The notes under the pieces: model-generated | Databases searched by the model: none | What the model saw: only the letters and a program-made list of their open reading frames with translations | What the model was told of the DNA's origin: nothing | In this document: positions 25,011-34,414 of the stretch, one piece after another | How positions within the stretch are numbered: the stretch's first letter is position 1 | How the letters are laid out: each line of letters begins with the position of its first letter | Translations under genes and position numbers: made by a program | DNA from: Paracoccaceae bacterium | Lineage (GTDB): Bacteria; Pseudomonadota; Alphaproteobacteria; Rhodobacterales; Rhodobacteraceae | Assembly: GCA_020425125.1 (NCBI GenBank) | Contig: JAGQRV010000020.1 | Location: forward strand, 1,223-37,119 | Length of the DNA stretch: 35,897 nucleotides | Direction: 5' to 3'

Positions 25011-25712
25011 ATGGAAACGTCAGAAGGCGGTGTCGGCGGCCGCCATGCGCTGGTGACCGGTGCGAGTTCGGGAATCGGGCGGACCATAACCGAGGCACTT
25101 CTGGCCAGCGGTTGGCATGTGACGGGGATCAGCCGTTCTGAGCCCGAATTCGATCACCCGGACTTCTGCTTTGTTCCGGCCGACCTGCTGGATGCGGCCG
25201 CGACCGATGCCGCATTGACGGAGATCGCGCAGGTCGATGCGGCGATCCACGCCGCCGGCCTGTTGCGCGTCGGCCGGCACGACGAGATGGATCTTGCCGA
25301 AGGGGCCGTCATGTGGCGCCTTCATGTGGATGCGGCGGCGCGGATGATCCAACACACGGCCCCGCGGATGCCCGACGGCGGGCGGATCGTGCTGATCGGC
25401 AGTCGCGTGGCCAATGGGGCTGCGGGCCGAGCGCTCTACGCGGCATCGAAAGCGGCACTTGTGGGGCTTGGCCGCTCCGTGGCGGCGGAACTTGCGCCGC
25501 GCCGGATCACCGTCAACATCGTCGCGCCCGGTGCCACCGACACGCCGATGCTGCGGGACCCCGCGCGGGCAAGCGAAGCGCCACGCCTGCCGCCGATGGG
25601 CCGCCTTGTCCGCCTCGACGAGGTCGCCGGCACGGTGGCGTTCCTGCTGTCACCCAGCGCGGGCGCGATCACCGGACAGAGCATCACGATTTGCGGCGGC
25701 GGTTCGCTTTGA
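25011..25712 (+). CDS. Short-chain dehydrogenase/reductase (SDR)
   Basis: A 233-residue classical [11 protein letters not shown] at 16-23 binds NAD(P). The catalytic residues are Ser131 (IGSRVANG), Tyr143 and Lys147 (YAASKAAL). [13 protein letters not shown] and [14 protein letters not shown] are the usual C-terminal blocks. It opens the operon with the enolase-superfamily dehydratase and KdgD, so it could oxidise an incoming uronate, aldose or lactone precursor to the aldarate, or interconvert a hydroxy and keto sugar acid. It is not of the known uronate dehydrogenase type, which belongs to the extended SDR group. GAAGGGAAG stands upstream of the chosen ATG. Confidence 0.87.
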   Translation: METSEGGVGGRHALVTGASSGIGRTITEALLASGWHVTGISRSEPEFDHPDFCFVPADLLDAAATDAALTEIAQVDAAIHAAGLLRVGRHDEMDLAEGAVMWRLHVDAAARMIQHTAPRMPDGGRIVLIGSRVANGAAGRALYAASKAALVGLGRSVAAELAPRRITVNIVAPGATDTPMLRDPARASEAPRLPPMGRLVRLDEVAGTVAFLLSPSAGAITGQSITICGGGSL

Positions 25713-25735
25713 CGGCCGCTGGAAGGAGAGAGATC

Positions 25736-26878
25736 ATGACCGACCGTATCCGGGGCCTGAGACTGTCGCACATCGTCCAACCGATCGCGAAACCCGTCTC
25801 GGACGCAAAGGTTGCGACCGGGCGGCAGGCGCCGCTCGCCGCCGTCGATCTGCTGGTGGTCGAAGCGGTCTCGACCGGCGGCCTCAGCGGGCTTGGGTTC
25901 TCCTACACCTTGCGCACCGGCGGGACAGCCCTCATGGCGCTGGCGCGGGAACTGGCACCCGGGCTGCTGAACGAGGATCCGAGCCGCATTTCCTGGTTGT
26001 GGGACAGGCTGGCCTGGCGGACCAATTCCCTGGGCGAAGGCGGGGCGGCGGCCCAGTGCATCGCCGCCTTCGACACGGCGCTCTGGGACATGAAGGCGCG
26101 GCGCGCCGCCCTGCCGCTGGCGCATCTCCTCGGCGCGCACCGCACGGCGGTCCCGGTCTACAACACGTCGGGCCAGTATCTGCAGGCAACGATCCCGGAA
26201 ATGCGCGACAGTGCCGAGGCGGCCATCGATCGCGGCATCGGCGGCATCAAGATGAAGGTCGGACAGCCGGACAGTACCGAGGACATGCGCCGCATCGAGG
26301 CCCTCCGGCAGGTGACCGAAGGGCGCGCGGCCCTGATGATCGATGCGAACCAGCAATGGAGCCGGTCCGGCGCATGGGCCTTCTGCCGCGGTGTGGACGA
26401 TCTGGGGCTCGCCTTCATCGAAGAGCCCCTTGCGGCGCGCGACCATGCCGGACACGGCCAGCTTGCCGGGCGGCTTGCGACCCCGGTCGCGACGGGCGAA
26501 ATGCTGACCTCGGTCGCCGAGCATCACGCATTGATCGAGGCGCGCGGCGCCGGTTTCCTGCAGGCCGACGCGCCGCGGATCGGCGGCATCACCCCGTTCC
26601 TGAAGGTCATGGCCATGGCCGACGAAGCGCGCATCGGCCTCGCACCCCATTTCGTCATGGAGCAGCACATTCATCTGGCAGCTGCCTATCCGGGCGCGGT
26701 CTGGGTCGAGCATTTCGACTGGCTGGAGCCGCTTTTCGAGGAACGTCTGGAGATTGCCGGTGGCCAGATGCTTGTGCCCGCGGCCCCGGGGCTTGGTCTG
26801 ACACTGTCCGGCGCCGCGCGGCGTTTCACCCACGAAACCATCACGTTCGGCGAGCTGCCCCCGGCGATAGCCGCCTGA
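25736..26878 (+). CDS. Enolase-superfamily sugar-acid dehydratase, probable galactarate/talarate dehydratase
   Basis: A 380-residue enzyme of the mandelate racemase/muconate lactonising group. It has an N-terminal capping domain and a (beta/alpha)7-beta barrel. The acid-base lysines are in the KxK motif, Lys172 and Lys174 (GGIKMKVGQ). Metal ligands are Asp203 (MIDANQQW), Glu229 (FIEEPL) and Glu255 (ATGEML). The His-Asp dyad is His305 (LAPHFVMEQ) and Asp278 (QADAPRIGG), with Glu309 nearby. This set matches the L-talarate/galactarate dehydratase type. The following KdgD gene uses exactly that product, so an aldarate dehydratase is the best call. The start has GGAAGGAGAG upstream. D-glucarate or another aldarate cannot be excluded. 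Confidence 0.85.
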   Translation: MTDRIRGLRLSHIVQPIAKPVSDAKVATGRQAPLAAVDLLVVEAVSTGGLSGLGFSYTLRTGGTALMALARELAPGLLNEDPSRISWLWDRLAWRTNSLGEGGAAAQCIAAFDTALWDMKARRAALPLAHLLGAHRTAVPVYNTSGQYLQATIPEMRDSAEAAIDRGIGGIKMKVGQPDSTEDMRRIEALRQVTEGRAALMIDANQQWSRSGAWAFCRGVDDLGLAFIEEPLAARDHAGHGQLAGRLATPVATGEMLTSVAEHHALIEARGAGFLQADAPRIGGITPFLKVMAMADEARIGLAPHFVMEQHIHLAAAYPGAVWVEHFDWLEPLFEERLEIAGGQMLVPAAPGLGLTLSGAARRFTHETITFGELPPAIAA

Positions 26879-26916
26879 ACGGTCTCTCCTACCAGCGAGC
26901 TAGAGGAGTGTCTCGC

Positions 26917-27822
26917 ATGATCGACAATTCCGACCTTCAGGCCCTTATCCGCAACGGACTGCTGTCCTTCCCGGTTACGCCGTTCGGAGCCGACGGCGGC
27001 TTCGCGCCGGAGCCTTACCGCGCGCATCTGGAATGGCTTTCGGACTACCCGGTGGCCGGCCTGATCGTGGCGGGCGGAACCGGCGAGATGTTCTCGCTCA
27101 CACCGTCCGAGATCGTCGCGGTGGTGAAGACTGCGAAGGCGGCGCAGCCCGGGCAGCCGATCATCGCCGGCTGCGGCTACGGCACCCGGCTTGCCTGCGA
27201 ACTGGCACAGGGAATCGAGGCGGCGGGCGGCGACGGCATCCTGCTGTTGCCCCATTATCTGATCACGGCGCCGCAGGACGGGATCGAGGCGCATATCCGC
27301 GCGGTCTGCCACGCCACGAGGATGGGCGTCATCGTCTACAATCGCGGGCAAAGCCGGGTCTCCGCCGAAACTCTGGCGCGGCTGGCCGAGGAGTGCCCCA
27401 ACCTGATCGGCTTCAAGGACGGGACCGGCGATATCGACACCGTGCGGCGGGTGACGCTGAAGTTGGGCGACCGGCTGTCCTATATCGGCGGGATGCCGAC
27501 GCACGAGCTGTTTGCGCAGGCCTATCGCGGCGCGGGCATGCCGACCTATTCCTCGGCCGTGTTCAACTTCGTCCCCGAAACCGCGCTGAGGTTCCACCGG
27601 GCGTTCACGGCCGGGGATGACGCCACATGCGAGCGGCTGCTGACGGAGTTCTACTACCCCTTCGCAGCAATCCGCGACCGCAAGACCGGGTACGCCGTGT
27701 CGGCGATCAAGGCCGGTGTGCGCCTGCGCGGCTTCGCTGTCGGCCCGGTCCGGACGCCGTTGACCGACCTGACGGAAGAAGAGACCGGCCTGATGCAGGA
27801 CCTGATCCGGGACCGCAAATGA
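26917..27822 (+). CDS. kdgD: 5-dehydro-4-deoxyglucarate dehydratase
   Basis: A 301-residue class I aldolase-fold enzyme that dehydrates and decarboxylates 5-keto-4-deoxy-glucarate to 2-oxoglutarate semialdehyde and CO2. [10 protein letters not shown] at 14-23, GGTGE at 53-57, [14 protein letters not shown] near 109-122, Tyr141 in VIVYNRG, the Schiff-base Lys167 in IGFKDGTGD, and [11 protein letters not shown] are all specific to the KdgD branch rather than generic DapA. Length is as expected. The start follows AGAGGAG. It sits between the aldarate dehydratase and a hydroxyacid dehydrogenase that it overlaps by 4 bp. The matching semialdehyde dehydrogenase is not in this operon, but a good candidate starts at 1442 at the other end of the window. 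Confidence 0.92.
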   Translation: MIDNSDLQALIRNGLLSFPVTPFGADGGFAPEPYRAHLEWLSDYPVAGLIVAGGTGEMFSLTPSEIVAVVKTAKAAQPGQPIIAGCGYGTRLACELAQGIEAAGGDGILLLPHYLITAPQDGIEAHIRAVCHATRMGVIVYNRGQSRVSAETLARLAEECPNLIGFKDGTGDIDTVRRVTLKLGDRLSYIGGMPTHELFAQAYRGAGMPTYSSAVFNFVPETALRFHRAFTAGDDATCERLLTEFYYPFAAIRDRKTGYAVSAIKAGVRLRGFAVGPVRTPLTDLTEEETGLMQDLIRDRK

Positions 27823-28778
27823 ACGTGGCCCGGGTCGCCATTCTCGAGGCATTCGCGCCAGAGACGCAGGGCCGCATTCGCGGCCTCGCCGGGCCGCGCC
27901 TGAGCATCGGCTTCGCCGAGTCCGACAACCTGGAGGACCGGGCGCGGGCACTCGATGGGGCGCAATACGCCGTCGTGCGTTCCGTGAAGATGCCGGCGGA
28001 CTTGCTCGATCGGGCACCCGACCTGCGAATGATCCATCAATGGGGGACCGGAACCGACGGCATTCCCCTGTCCGAGGCGGCCGCGCGCGGGATCGTGGTC
28101 GCACGCAGCCCCGGTCTGAATGCGCCGTCGGTGGCGGATCTCGCGCTCGCGCTGATGCTGACCTGTCTGCGCCGGGTCGTCGTGGGCGACCGGCTGATCC
28201 GCGGCGGCGCCTGGGCGGAACCCGACCTTTACGAGATCGGCCGGGACCTGACCGGTGCGCGGGTCGGACTGCTGGGATACGGCGCCATTGCGGCCGAGGT
28301 CGCGAAGCGGCTCCGGGGGTTCGACTGCGAGGTCGTCTATCACCGCCCCTCCGGTCCGGTTCCGGGTCTTCCCGGATATCTGCCGTTCGACGATTTCATT
28401 TCCGACCTCGACGTGCTCAGCCTGCATGCGCCGTCGACCGCCGCGACCCGGAAGATCATCGATGCCGGGCGGATCGCGGCGATGCGCCGTGGAACGGTGA
28501 TCGTCAACACCGCGCGGGGGGAACTGGTCGACGAGGCGGCTCTGGCGGCGGGCCTTCACGCGGGGCAGATCGGCGCGGCGGGGCTCGATGTCTTCGACCC
28601 CGAACCCCTGGCGGCGGAGTCGCCGCTCAGATCTGCGCCGAACACGGTCTTCTCGGCGCATTCCGGCGGCCGGACGCGGGAGAATTTCGCGCGCATCGTG
28701 CGCCACTGGGCCGGCAACATCCGCCGTCATGCCGACGGACTGCCGATCGAAGCACCGTGCCTTGTCGCTCTTCCCTGA
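27819..28778 (+). CDS. D-isomer-specific 2-hydroxyacid dehydrogenase, second copy
   Basis: A 319-residue NAD(P)-dependent dehydrogenase. The nucleotide loop is GYGAIA at 153-158, ending in Ala where the copy at 22119-23057 has Gly. Catalytic residues are Arg233 ([10 protein letters not shown]), Glu262 (FDPEPL) and His281 (FSAHSGG). The start overlaps the KdgD stop as ATGA, so it is translationally coupled to the aldarate operon. It is closer to phosphoglycerate-dehydrogenase-like members than to the first copy. A side product of aldarate breakdown such as a hydroxypyruvate or tartronate-type acid could be its substrate, but this is a guess. Confidence 0.86.
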   Translation: MNVARVAILEAFAPETQGRIRGLAGPRLSIGFAESDNLEDRARALDGAQYAVVRSVKMPADLLDRAPDLRMIHQWGTGTDGIPLSEAAARGIVVARSPGLNAPSVADLALALMLTCLRRVVVGDRLIRGGAWAEPDLYEIGRDLTGARVGLLGYGAIAAEVAKRLRGFDCEVVYHRPSGPVPGLPGYLPFDDFISDLDVLSLHAPSTAATRKIIDAGRIAAMRRGTVIVNTARGELVDEAALAAGLHAGQIGAAGLDVFDPEPLAAESPLRSAPNTVFSAHSGGRTRENFARIVRHWAGNIRRHADGLPIEAPCLVALP

Positions 28779-28935
28779 CGCCCCCCCGCGGCGCTCTTGC
28801 CTTGGGGCGCCAGCAGGGCCTGCCAACACCGTGCGGCCGGTTGTGGGATTGGGGGCCCAACGCTAGACCCGGACGGGAAAACCGGGCGGCGACGCCGCCT
28901 TGGACTGCAAGCGACCGGCGGCGAAAGGGCAGAAC

Positions 28936-30252
28936 ATGGCCGACGACGATGCAAAGCTCGGCGTGTTCTCGACATTCTCCGTGGGGATCGGCGGCATGGT
29001 GGGCGGAGGCATCTTCGCCGTCACCGGACTGACCATCGAGACGACCCGCGCGGCGGCACCGCTGGCCTTCGTCGTGGCCGGGATCGTCGCATTGCTGACC
29101 AGCTATTCCTACTTGCGTCTCACCCTGGCGTTCCCGGGCGAAGGCGGGACGGTCGATTTCCTCAACCGCGCATTCGGCGGCGGTATCCTGACCGGCGCGG
29201 CGAACATCCTGCTGCTGCTCAGTTACGTGGTGCTGCTCTCCGTCTACGCCTATGCCTTCGGCAGTTACGGCGCGAACCTTCTGCCGCCCGCGCAACAGGA
29301 GCTTTGGGTACATGTCCTGACCAGCGGCATCGTTGTCGCGCTTCTGGGGCTCAACATTCTTGCGCCGCGGCTGGTGATCGAATCCGAGAACCTGCTCAAC
29401 GCGATCAAGCTCCTGATCCTCGGCGGGCTCGTGGTCGCAGGGTTCCTGCTGCCGATGGACTGGTCGCAACTCGACCCGGTCGGAGCAGTCTCGCCGGTCG
29501 GGCTGGTCGCCGGGGCGATGCTGATCTTTCTCAATTACGAAGGGTTCGAGCTTATCGCCAACGCGTCGCCCGACGTGGCGGATCCGCGGCGGGCGCTGCC
29601 GGTCGCCTATCTGGGCGGGGTGGTCGTGGTCATCCTGCTTTATGCGCTGATCGTCGCGGTGGTGCTGGGGCACCTGAGCCTGGCTCAAGTCCGCGCCGCA
29701 TCCGACACCGCGCTGTCCGCGGCGGGACAGGCCATCCTGGGCCGCGCGGGGTATCTCGCGATCGTCGTCGCCGCGCTCCTGGCCACCGGGTCTGCGATCA
29801 ACGCGACGCTCTTCAGTACCGGACGGCTCGCCTACGTGGTGGCGAAGACCGGCGAATTGCCAGCAAGTCTGGAAGGAACGATCCGCGGCACCCATGGCGA
29901 AGGCGCGATCATCTGCGCTGTCCTAGCTATCGTCATCGCAAATGTCGTCCCCCTTGACGCGATCGCGACGATGGGAAGCGCGGGGTTCCTGCTGCTGTTC
30001 TTTCTGGTCAATCTCGCCAATGTGAGGCTCGCACGGCAGACCGGAAGCCGGGCCTGGCTGTCCGCCCTTGCCGCGCTGGCAACGCTCGGGGCGCTCGTTG
30101 TCCTCTGCGTCAGCGTCGAGGAGAACCCGGCCAGCCGGAACCACCTGTGGATCTTCGCAGGTCTGATCGGCGTGTCGCTGGTCATCGAGATCGTCTATCG
30201 CGGCCTGACCGGTCGGCGCATCACCTTGCACCGCAGGCGGCGGCGCACCTGA
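28936..30252 (+). CDS. APC-superfamily amino acid/organic cation permease
   Basis: A 438-residue membrane transporter with about twelve hydrophobic segments. The first helix has VGIGGMVGGGIFAVTGLTIE near residues 16-35, the unwound GxGxGIF motif of the APC superfamily. LRLTLAFPGEGGTVDFLNRAFG near 70-91 and FLNYEGFELIANASPDVADPRRALP near 199-223 are further typical blocks. I take the ATG at 28936, preceded by AAGGG, rather than an in-frame TTG at 28900. A 157-bp gap separates it from the preceding operon, so it may have its own promoter. It converges on the cytochrome gene. The substrate cannot be told. Confidence 0.88.
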   Translation: MADDDAKLGVFSTFSVGIGGMVGGGIFAVTGLTIETTRAAAPLAFVVAGIVALLTSYSYLRLTLAFPGEGGTVDFLNRAFGGGILTGAANILLLLSYVVLLSVYAYAFGSYGANLLPPAQQELWVHVLTSGIVVALLGLNILAPRLVIESENLLNAIKLLILGGLVVAGFLLPMDWSQLDPVGAVSPVGLVAGAMLIFLNYEGFELIANASPDVADPRRALPVAYLGGVVVVILLYALIVAVVLGHLSLAQVRAASDTALSAAGQAILGRAGYLAIVVAALLATGSAINATLFSTGRLAYVVAKTGELPASLEGTIRGTHGEGAIICAVLAIVIANVVPLDAIATMGSAGFLLLFFLVNLANVRLARQTGSRAWLSALAALATLGALVVLCVSVEENPASRNHLWIFAGLIGVSLVIEIVYRGLTGRRITLHRRRRRT

Positions 30253-30261
30253 TCGGGATCG

Positions 30262-30292
30262 CCTTCAGGGTGCGCCGATCTGGCCCTGAAGG
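30262..30292. terminator. Candidate bidirectional hairpin between permease and cytochrome genes
   Basis: CCTTCAGGG (30262-30270) is perfectly complementary to CCCTGAAGG (30284-30292) with a 13-nt loop. It covers the cytochrome stop codon and begins 9 bp past the permease stop. Position and symmetry fit a shared terminator, but U-runs are lacking on both strands. Confidence 0.45.
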
Positions 30293-32244
30293 GCTGTCAG
30301 CGCCGGATTGTCCGGATTGGCCTTCAGCGCCTCGTCGAGCGCGGTGCGTGCGGCGTCGGTCTGGCCAAGCGCCGCATTGATCCGGACAATCATCGACCAG
30401 CCATCCACCAGTTGCGGATCGAGGCTGACCGCCTCGCCGAAGGCGTTGAGCGCAAGTTGCCAGTTGCGCATCGTCAGCCCGGCGCCGCCGATCTGGAGAT
30501 GCGTCTCGGGAAAGTCCGTCCGGGTCATCAGCGAGGCGCGATATTCATCCATCGCGCCGGAGAGCGCGGCAGCGTCCGCGCCGCTGGGGGCGACTTGCGC
30601 ATCGAGCAGCGCCTTGGCGGCGGCGATCCGGACGTTGCGCATCGGGTCGCGCAGGGCCGGTTGCAGGCGGTCGAGCCTCTGTTCGGGCGGCAGGCCGCTC
30701 AACGCGCCCGCGGCAGCAGCGCGGACCAGCGGGTCGGGATCGTCAAGCAGTGCCGTTGCCCGGTCGGCGGCCGCAGGATCGGCAGCGAAGCCGACAAGCT
30801 CCAGCGCAGTTGCGCGGACGATCGGTGCCGCCCCGCTGTCCTCTGCAAGGCTCAGCAACTCGGGCACCTCCGCGGCGGGATCGAGGCGTGCCGCAGCCAA
30901 TGTGGTGGCGAAATGCGGCTGCGTGTGCCGGCCTTCGGGATACCGCTTGGCGATCTCGGCGGCTGCCCAGGCGGGATCGCGATCCGTGTGGCAATCGGTG
31001 CAGGCGTCCGGTGATCCCGTGGCGGCAAGATCCGGCCGCGGCACCCGGAAGCTGTGATCCCGCCGCGCGTCGATGCCCATGTAGACGCGTTCGATCATGT
31101 GGCAGGACGGGCAGGAGGCACCGGGTGTCCCGGGTTTGTGGAAATGGTGCGCAGGCGAGTCGTAATCGGCCGGATGCAGAGTCGGAAAGCGCGGATTTCC
31201 CGCCGGATTGTGGCATTGGGTACAGACCGCATTTCCCTCGGCACGCAGGTTCAGCGAATGAGGGTCGTGGCAATCCGTGCAGCGGACCCCGCGGGCATAC
31301 ATCTTCGATTGCAGGAACGATCCGGCAACATAGACCTCGTCCTGGATCGACCCGTCCGGGTGGTAGAGCCCCTGACGCAGCAGCGCGAGTGCGTAGGCAT
31401 CGTGATATGGCGTGCCGGGCAGGGAATTGCCGTCGAAGAAGGCTTCGCGGCGGGAATGGCAGGTGGCGCATTGTTCGATCAGCGTCTCGGCCGAGGCGCC
31501 CAGATCGGCGGTGAGGCCGGTATCCGTGAGGCTCTGCCGCGGTGTCCAGTCCCGCGGGTCCGCGGCCCAGGCCAGATGCTCTGCACCGGGGCCGTGGCAG
31601 GCTTCGCAGCCGACACCGATTTCCGCCATTCGGGGCGAGTACGTCCGGGTCTCCGCGTGGTAGTTGCGCGTGTAGCCGGTGGAATGACACTCGGCGCAGC
31701 GCGCCTCCCAGCTCTTGTAGGGACCGGTCCAGTGGAACCCGTCGCCCGGCGGCGCGATCTGATCGGGAAAGACGGGGTACCACCGCTTTGCTTCGACATC
31801 CCAGGCGATGTCATAGACTTGGGTGCGTCCGGGCTCGGGCTCCAGAAGGTATTGCTGGAGCGGGCGGATGCCGGCGACACCGACGACCGGATAGGCGCGG
31901 CGGACGCCGTCCGCCCCCTCGGCCTCGATCAGGTACTTGCCGTCTTGCGTCAGGAACCGGGTGGTGACACCGCCATTGGTGAACTCGGCATTGTCGAAAT
32001 CACCGAGAACGGTCTCGGGGCCCGGGTCGGTCCAGGCGAGTTGGTGGTCCGATCCGGTCCAGGCCCGCGTGGCGTCTTCGTGGCAGCTGGCGCAGGCGGC
32101 CGAGCCGACATAGGCCGGAGGATCGAGCAGACCAGGCGCTTCGGACGCGTCCGCCGGCAGCGCGAAGACAAGAAGCGCGGCGAGGCAACGAAACAGGAAG
32201 CTCCCGCACGTCAATTGCCCGAAGGCCGCGATCGGCTGCGTCAT
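30265..32244 (-). CDS. Octaheme c-type cytochrome with C-terminal HEAT-like and TPR-like repeats
   Basis: A 659-residue periplasmic protein. The signal peptide is about residues 1-33. Eight CxxCH heme sites begin at Cys51, 183, 213, 259, 322, 341, 378 and 415, in motifs such as CASCHED, CEACHGPG and CTDCHDPHS, resembling the cytochrome c554/doubled-CXXCH group. Many extra His residues could be distal heme ligands. Residues about 445-560 form HEAT-like helical repeats (LDDPDPLVRAAAAGAL, LRDPMRNVRIAAAKAL). Residues about 600-655 form TPR-like units (NWQLALNAFGEAVSLDP, TDAARTALDEALKANPDNP). The start has AAGGAGG. Electron partner and reaction are unknown; the repeats suggest docking to another protein. 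No other redox or cytochrome-maturation gene lies in the window. Confidence 0.9.
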   Translation of the reverse strand: MTQPIAAFGQLTCGSFLFRCLAALLVFALPADASEAPGLLDPPAYVGSAACASCHEDATRAWTGSDHQLAWTDPGPETVLGDFDNAEFTNGGVTTRFLTQDGKYLIEAEGADGVRRAYPVVGVAGIRPLQQYLLEPEPGRTQVYDIAWDVEAKRWYPVFPDQIAPPGDGFHWTGPYKSWEARCAECHSTGYTRNYHAETRTYSPRMAEIGVGCEACHGPGAEHLAWAADPRDWTPRQSLTDTGLTADLGASAETLIEQCATCHSRREAFFDGNSLPGTPYHDAYALALLRQGLYHPDGSIQDEVYVAGSFLQSKMYARGVRCTDCHDPHSLNLRAEGNAVCTQCHNPAGNPRFPTLHPADYDSPAHHFHKPGTPGASCPSCHMIERVYMGIDARRDHSFRVPRPDLAATGSPDACTDCHTDRDPAWAAAEIAKRYPEGRHTQPHFATTLAAARLDPAAEVPELLSLAEDSGAAPIVRATALELVGFAADPAAADRATALLDDPDPLVRAAAAGALSGLPPEQRLDRLQPALRDPMRNVRIAAAKALLDAQVAPSGADAAALSGAMDEYRASLMTRTDFPETHLQIGGAGLTMRNWQLALNAFGEAVSLDPQLVDGWSMIVRINAALGQTDAARTALDEALKANPDNPALTALQGQIGAP

Positions 32245-32331
32245 CGGCGGGACCTCCTTCGGGCTTCGGCGACGCTGCGGGGATAGCGCGGGACATTGCC
32301 GGGTGTCGAGGCAGGAACCCCGCGGTCGCCA

Positions 32332-33339
32332 TCACTTCTCGCGCAGGGCGCGTGGCGGCTTGCCTTTCCAGCGCCGCACGGCGCGCGTCAGTGCCGATGG
32401 CGAGGCATAGCCGACCGCGCTGGCGATCTCGGCGATGGCGGTGCCAGGCTCGGCGATCGCGGCCAGCGCGTTCCGTTTGCGGGTCTGGTCGACCAGCTCC
32501 TTGAAACTCGTCCCTTCGGCGGCGAGACGGCGCTGCAGCGTGCGCAGGCTGATCCCGGCGGCTTTCGCAAGTAGGTCCACATCCGGTGTTCCGTCTTCCA
32601 CCATCCCCTCGACCAGCATCCGGGCGCAGCTTCGGAAATCTGCCTGGTCGCGCAGATTGCGCCACGCCTGATCATGATCGCCGGGTCCTGTCACCGGCGT
32701 CATGGACCGCGGCAACGGCGTGGCCATCACCCCATTCCCGACAGAGACGATCATCACCCTATCATCGGCAGGCGTCGCGATCGCACCAAACTCGGGTGGC
32801 AGGTGGCTGAAGCCAAGCTCCGGATGGGGCACGATGCGGATCTGTTCAGCCAGCGGACCGGGATTTCGCGTCACGGCGGCAAGAGCGAACAGAAACGTCA
32901 GGGTCAGCAGCTGCGCCTGATGCAGCGCGGCCTGGTCGGTGCCGATCGAGAAGGTCACGATGACCTGTGCCCCGCCGGGCTGGCGCCGCAGATCGAGCCA
33001 TTCGTGGGTGCAGAAATGCGGCATCGCCCGCGAGGCCCGCTGCAGCGCCTGTTCGATGCTGCGGCCGCCGAGAATGACCTGCGCGTAGTTGCCCAGATCG
33101 GCGAAAGATGCGCTGGTCATCACCTGCAGGCCGAGATCGGGCACCCCTTCGCCTTCGGCCACATTGCGGAGAAAGGCGAAGGCGGACCGCAAGGGGATCG
33201 GCCGTTCCGACTGTTCAAGCGGGTCGCCGGGTACGCCCGCCGCCGCCAGATACGAGTCGACCGGCCGGTCTCGCGCCTCGAGCCAACGGATATGCGGCAC
33301 CAGGCATGTCGCCCGGACCAGAGGAATTAACGGCACCAT
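32332..33339 (-). CDS. AraC-family transcriptional regulator (OruR/arabinose-binding-like N-domain)
   Basis: A 335-residue regulator. The N-terminal about 200 residues match the arabinose-binding-like domain of OruR-type AraC proteins (GDPLEQSERPIPLRSAFAFL, then LGLQVMTSASFADLGNYAQV). The C-terminal double HTH (about residues 240-333) contains LLAKAAGISLRTLQRRLAAE and AIAEIASAVGYASPSALTRA. It ends 87 bp before the cytochrome start on the same strand, so it may share a transcript with it or control it. The upstream gap separates it from the divergent phosphatidylcholine synthase gene, another possible target. The ligand is unknown. Confidence 0.88.
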   Translation of the reverse strand: MVPLIPLVRATCLVPHIRWLEARDRPVDSYLAAAGVPGDPLEQSERPIPLRSAFAFLRNVAEGEGVPDLGLQVMTSASFADLGNYAQVILGGRSIEQALQRASRAMPHFCTHEWLDLRRQPGGAQVIVTFSIGTDQAALHQAQLLTLTFLFALAAVTRNPGPLAEQIRIVPHPELGFSHLPPEFGAIATPADDRVMIVSVGNGVMATPLPRSMTPVTGPGDHDQAWRNLRDQADFRSCARMLVEGMVEDGTPDVDLLAKAAGISLRTLQRRLAAEGTSFKELVDQTRKRNALAAIAEPGTAIAEIASAVGYASPSALTRAVRRWKGKPPRALREK

Positions 33340-33552
33340 CGGATCTGCGGTCCTTGTTCGAAGCCGGGCGCATTATGGCCGGAGATTCTCAGATGGCCAG
33401 TAACGCCGACGACATCGGGACGGAATGTCCCGGCAAGGCCAGACGTCCGATCGCGGTTCGATCCGGGCTGTCGGTCAGTGGCCGGACATGTGTTCCAGCC
33501 TTCCCGCGCGCGGAACCCCAGGTCGCGTTGACTGTCTTCCAATCCCCGTTCG

Positions 33553-34269
33553 ATGCATTATGACAAGGAGATGACACACTCGACCCTGCGTGCCTTTTCC
33601 GTCCATCTGCTCACCGCCACCGGGGCGGTCTTTGCCATGTTCGCGCTTCTGGCGGCGGTGAACGAGAAATGGAGCCTGATGTTCCTGTGGCTGCTGGTCG
33701 CCTTCGCGGTGGACGGCATCGACGGACCGCTGGCACGGAAATACGATGTCCGCACCCATGCGCCGCATATCGACGGGGCGTTGCTGGACCTGATCATCGA
33801 CTACCTCACTTACGTCTTCATCCCGGCCTATGCGCTGTTCCAGGCGGGCATTCTGCCGGGTCTCTGGGACTGGACCGCGCTGATCGGGATCACCTTCGCC
33901 AGCGGGCTCTACTTCGCCGGCAGCTGGATGAAGACCGCCGACAAGAGCTTTCTGGGCTTCCCGGGATGCTGGAACATGCTGGTACTTGTGCTGTTCGCCA
34001 CCACGCCGCCACCGGCGGTGATCATGGGTGTGGTGGCGGTGCTGGCCGTCGCGATGTTCCTGCCGCTGAAGTTCATCCACCCGACCCGGACGGTGCGGTG
34101 GCGGAAAGTCTCGCTGCCGGTGGCGATGCTCTGGACCGGCTTTGCCCTCTGGGCGGCGCTGGCCCGGTTCGATCCGGGGCCCTTGCCGCAGGTCGGGCTG
34201 GTGGCGACGAGCCTCTACCTGCTTGGTGCCGGCATCGCGCAGCAGGTGGTGGATGCGCTGCAAAAGTGA
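33553..34269 (+). CDS. pcs: Phosphatidylcholine synthase
   Basis: A 238-residue inner-membrane CDP-alcohol phosphatidyltransferase that condenses CDP-diacylglycerol with choline to phosphatidylcholine in one step, the bacterial Pcs route. The family motif is complete: Asp54, Asp57-Gly58, Ala61-Arg62, Gly75, Asp79 and Asp83 in DGIDGPLARKYD and HIDGALLDLIIDYLTY. RAFSVHLLTATGAVFAM at the N-terminus and YVFIPAYALFQAGILPG are typical of Pcs. There are about eight hydrophobic segments. Start is uncertain: the ATG at 33553 lacks a ribosome site, and the in-frame ATG at 33571 directly abuts AAGGAG. TTGACT at 33527-33532 may be a -35 box. Pcs occurs mainly in alphaproteobacteria and some host-associated gammaproteobacteria. 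Confidence 0.93.
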   Translation: MHYDKEMTHSTLRAFSVHLLTATGAVFAMFALLAAVNEKWSLMFLWLLVAFAVDGIDGPLARKYDVRTHAPHIDGALLDLIIDYLTYVFIPAYALFQAGILPGLWDWTALIGITFASGLYFAGSWMKTADKSFLGFPGCWNMLVLVLFATTPPPAVIMGVVAVLAVAMFLPLKFIHPTRTVRWRKVSLPVAMLWTGFALWAALARFDPGPLPQVGLVATSLYLLGAGIAQQVVDALQK

Positions 34270-34414
34270 GCAGATGGTGTCGGTGTAACCCGCCGCGTGC
34301 ATGATCTAATGTGTCGGAAAAGTGGAGCTTTGCGGCAGCGGGGCGCGCGCGTCGATCGCCGCCTCCGCAGGATCGCACTTCGGATGAACGCGGCACGCAG
34401 AAGGAGCTAAGGCT

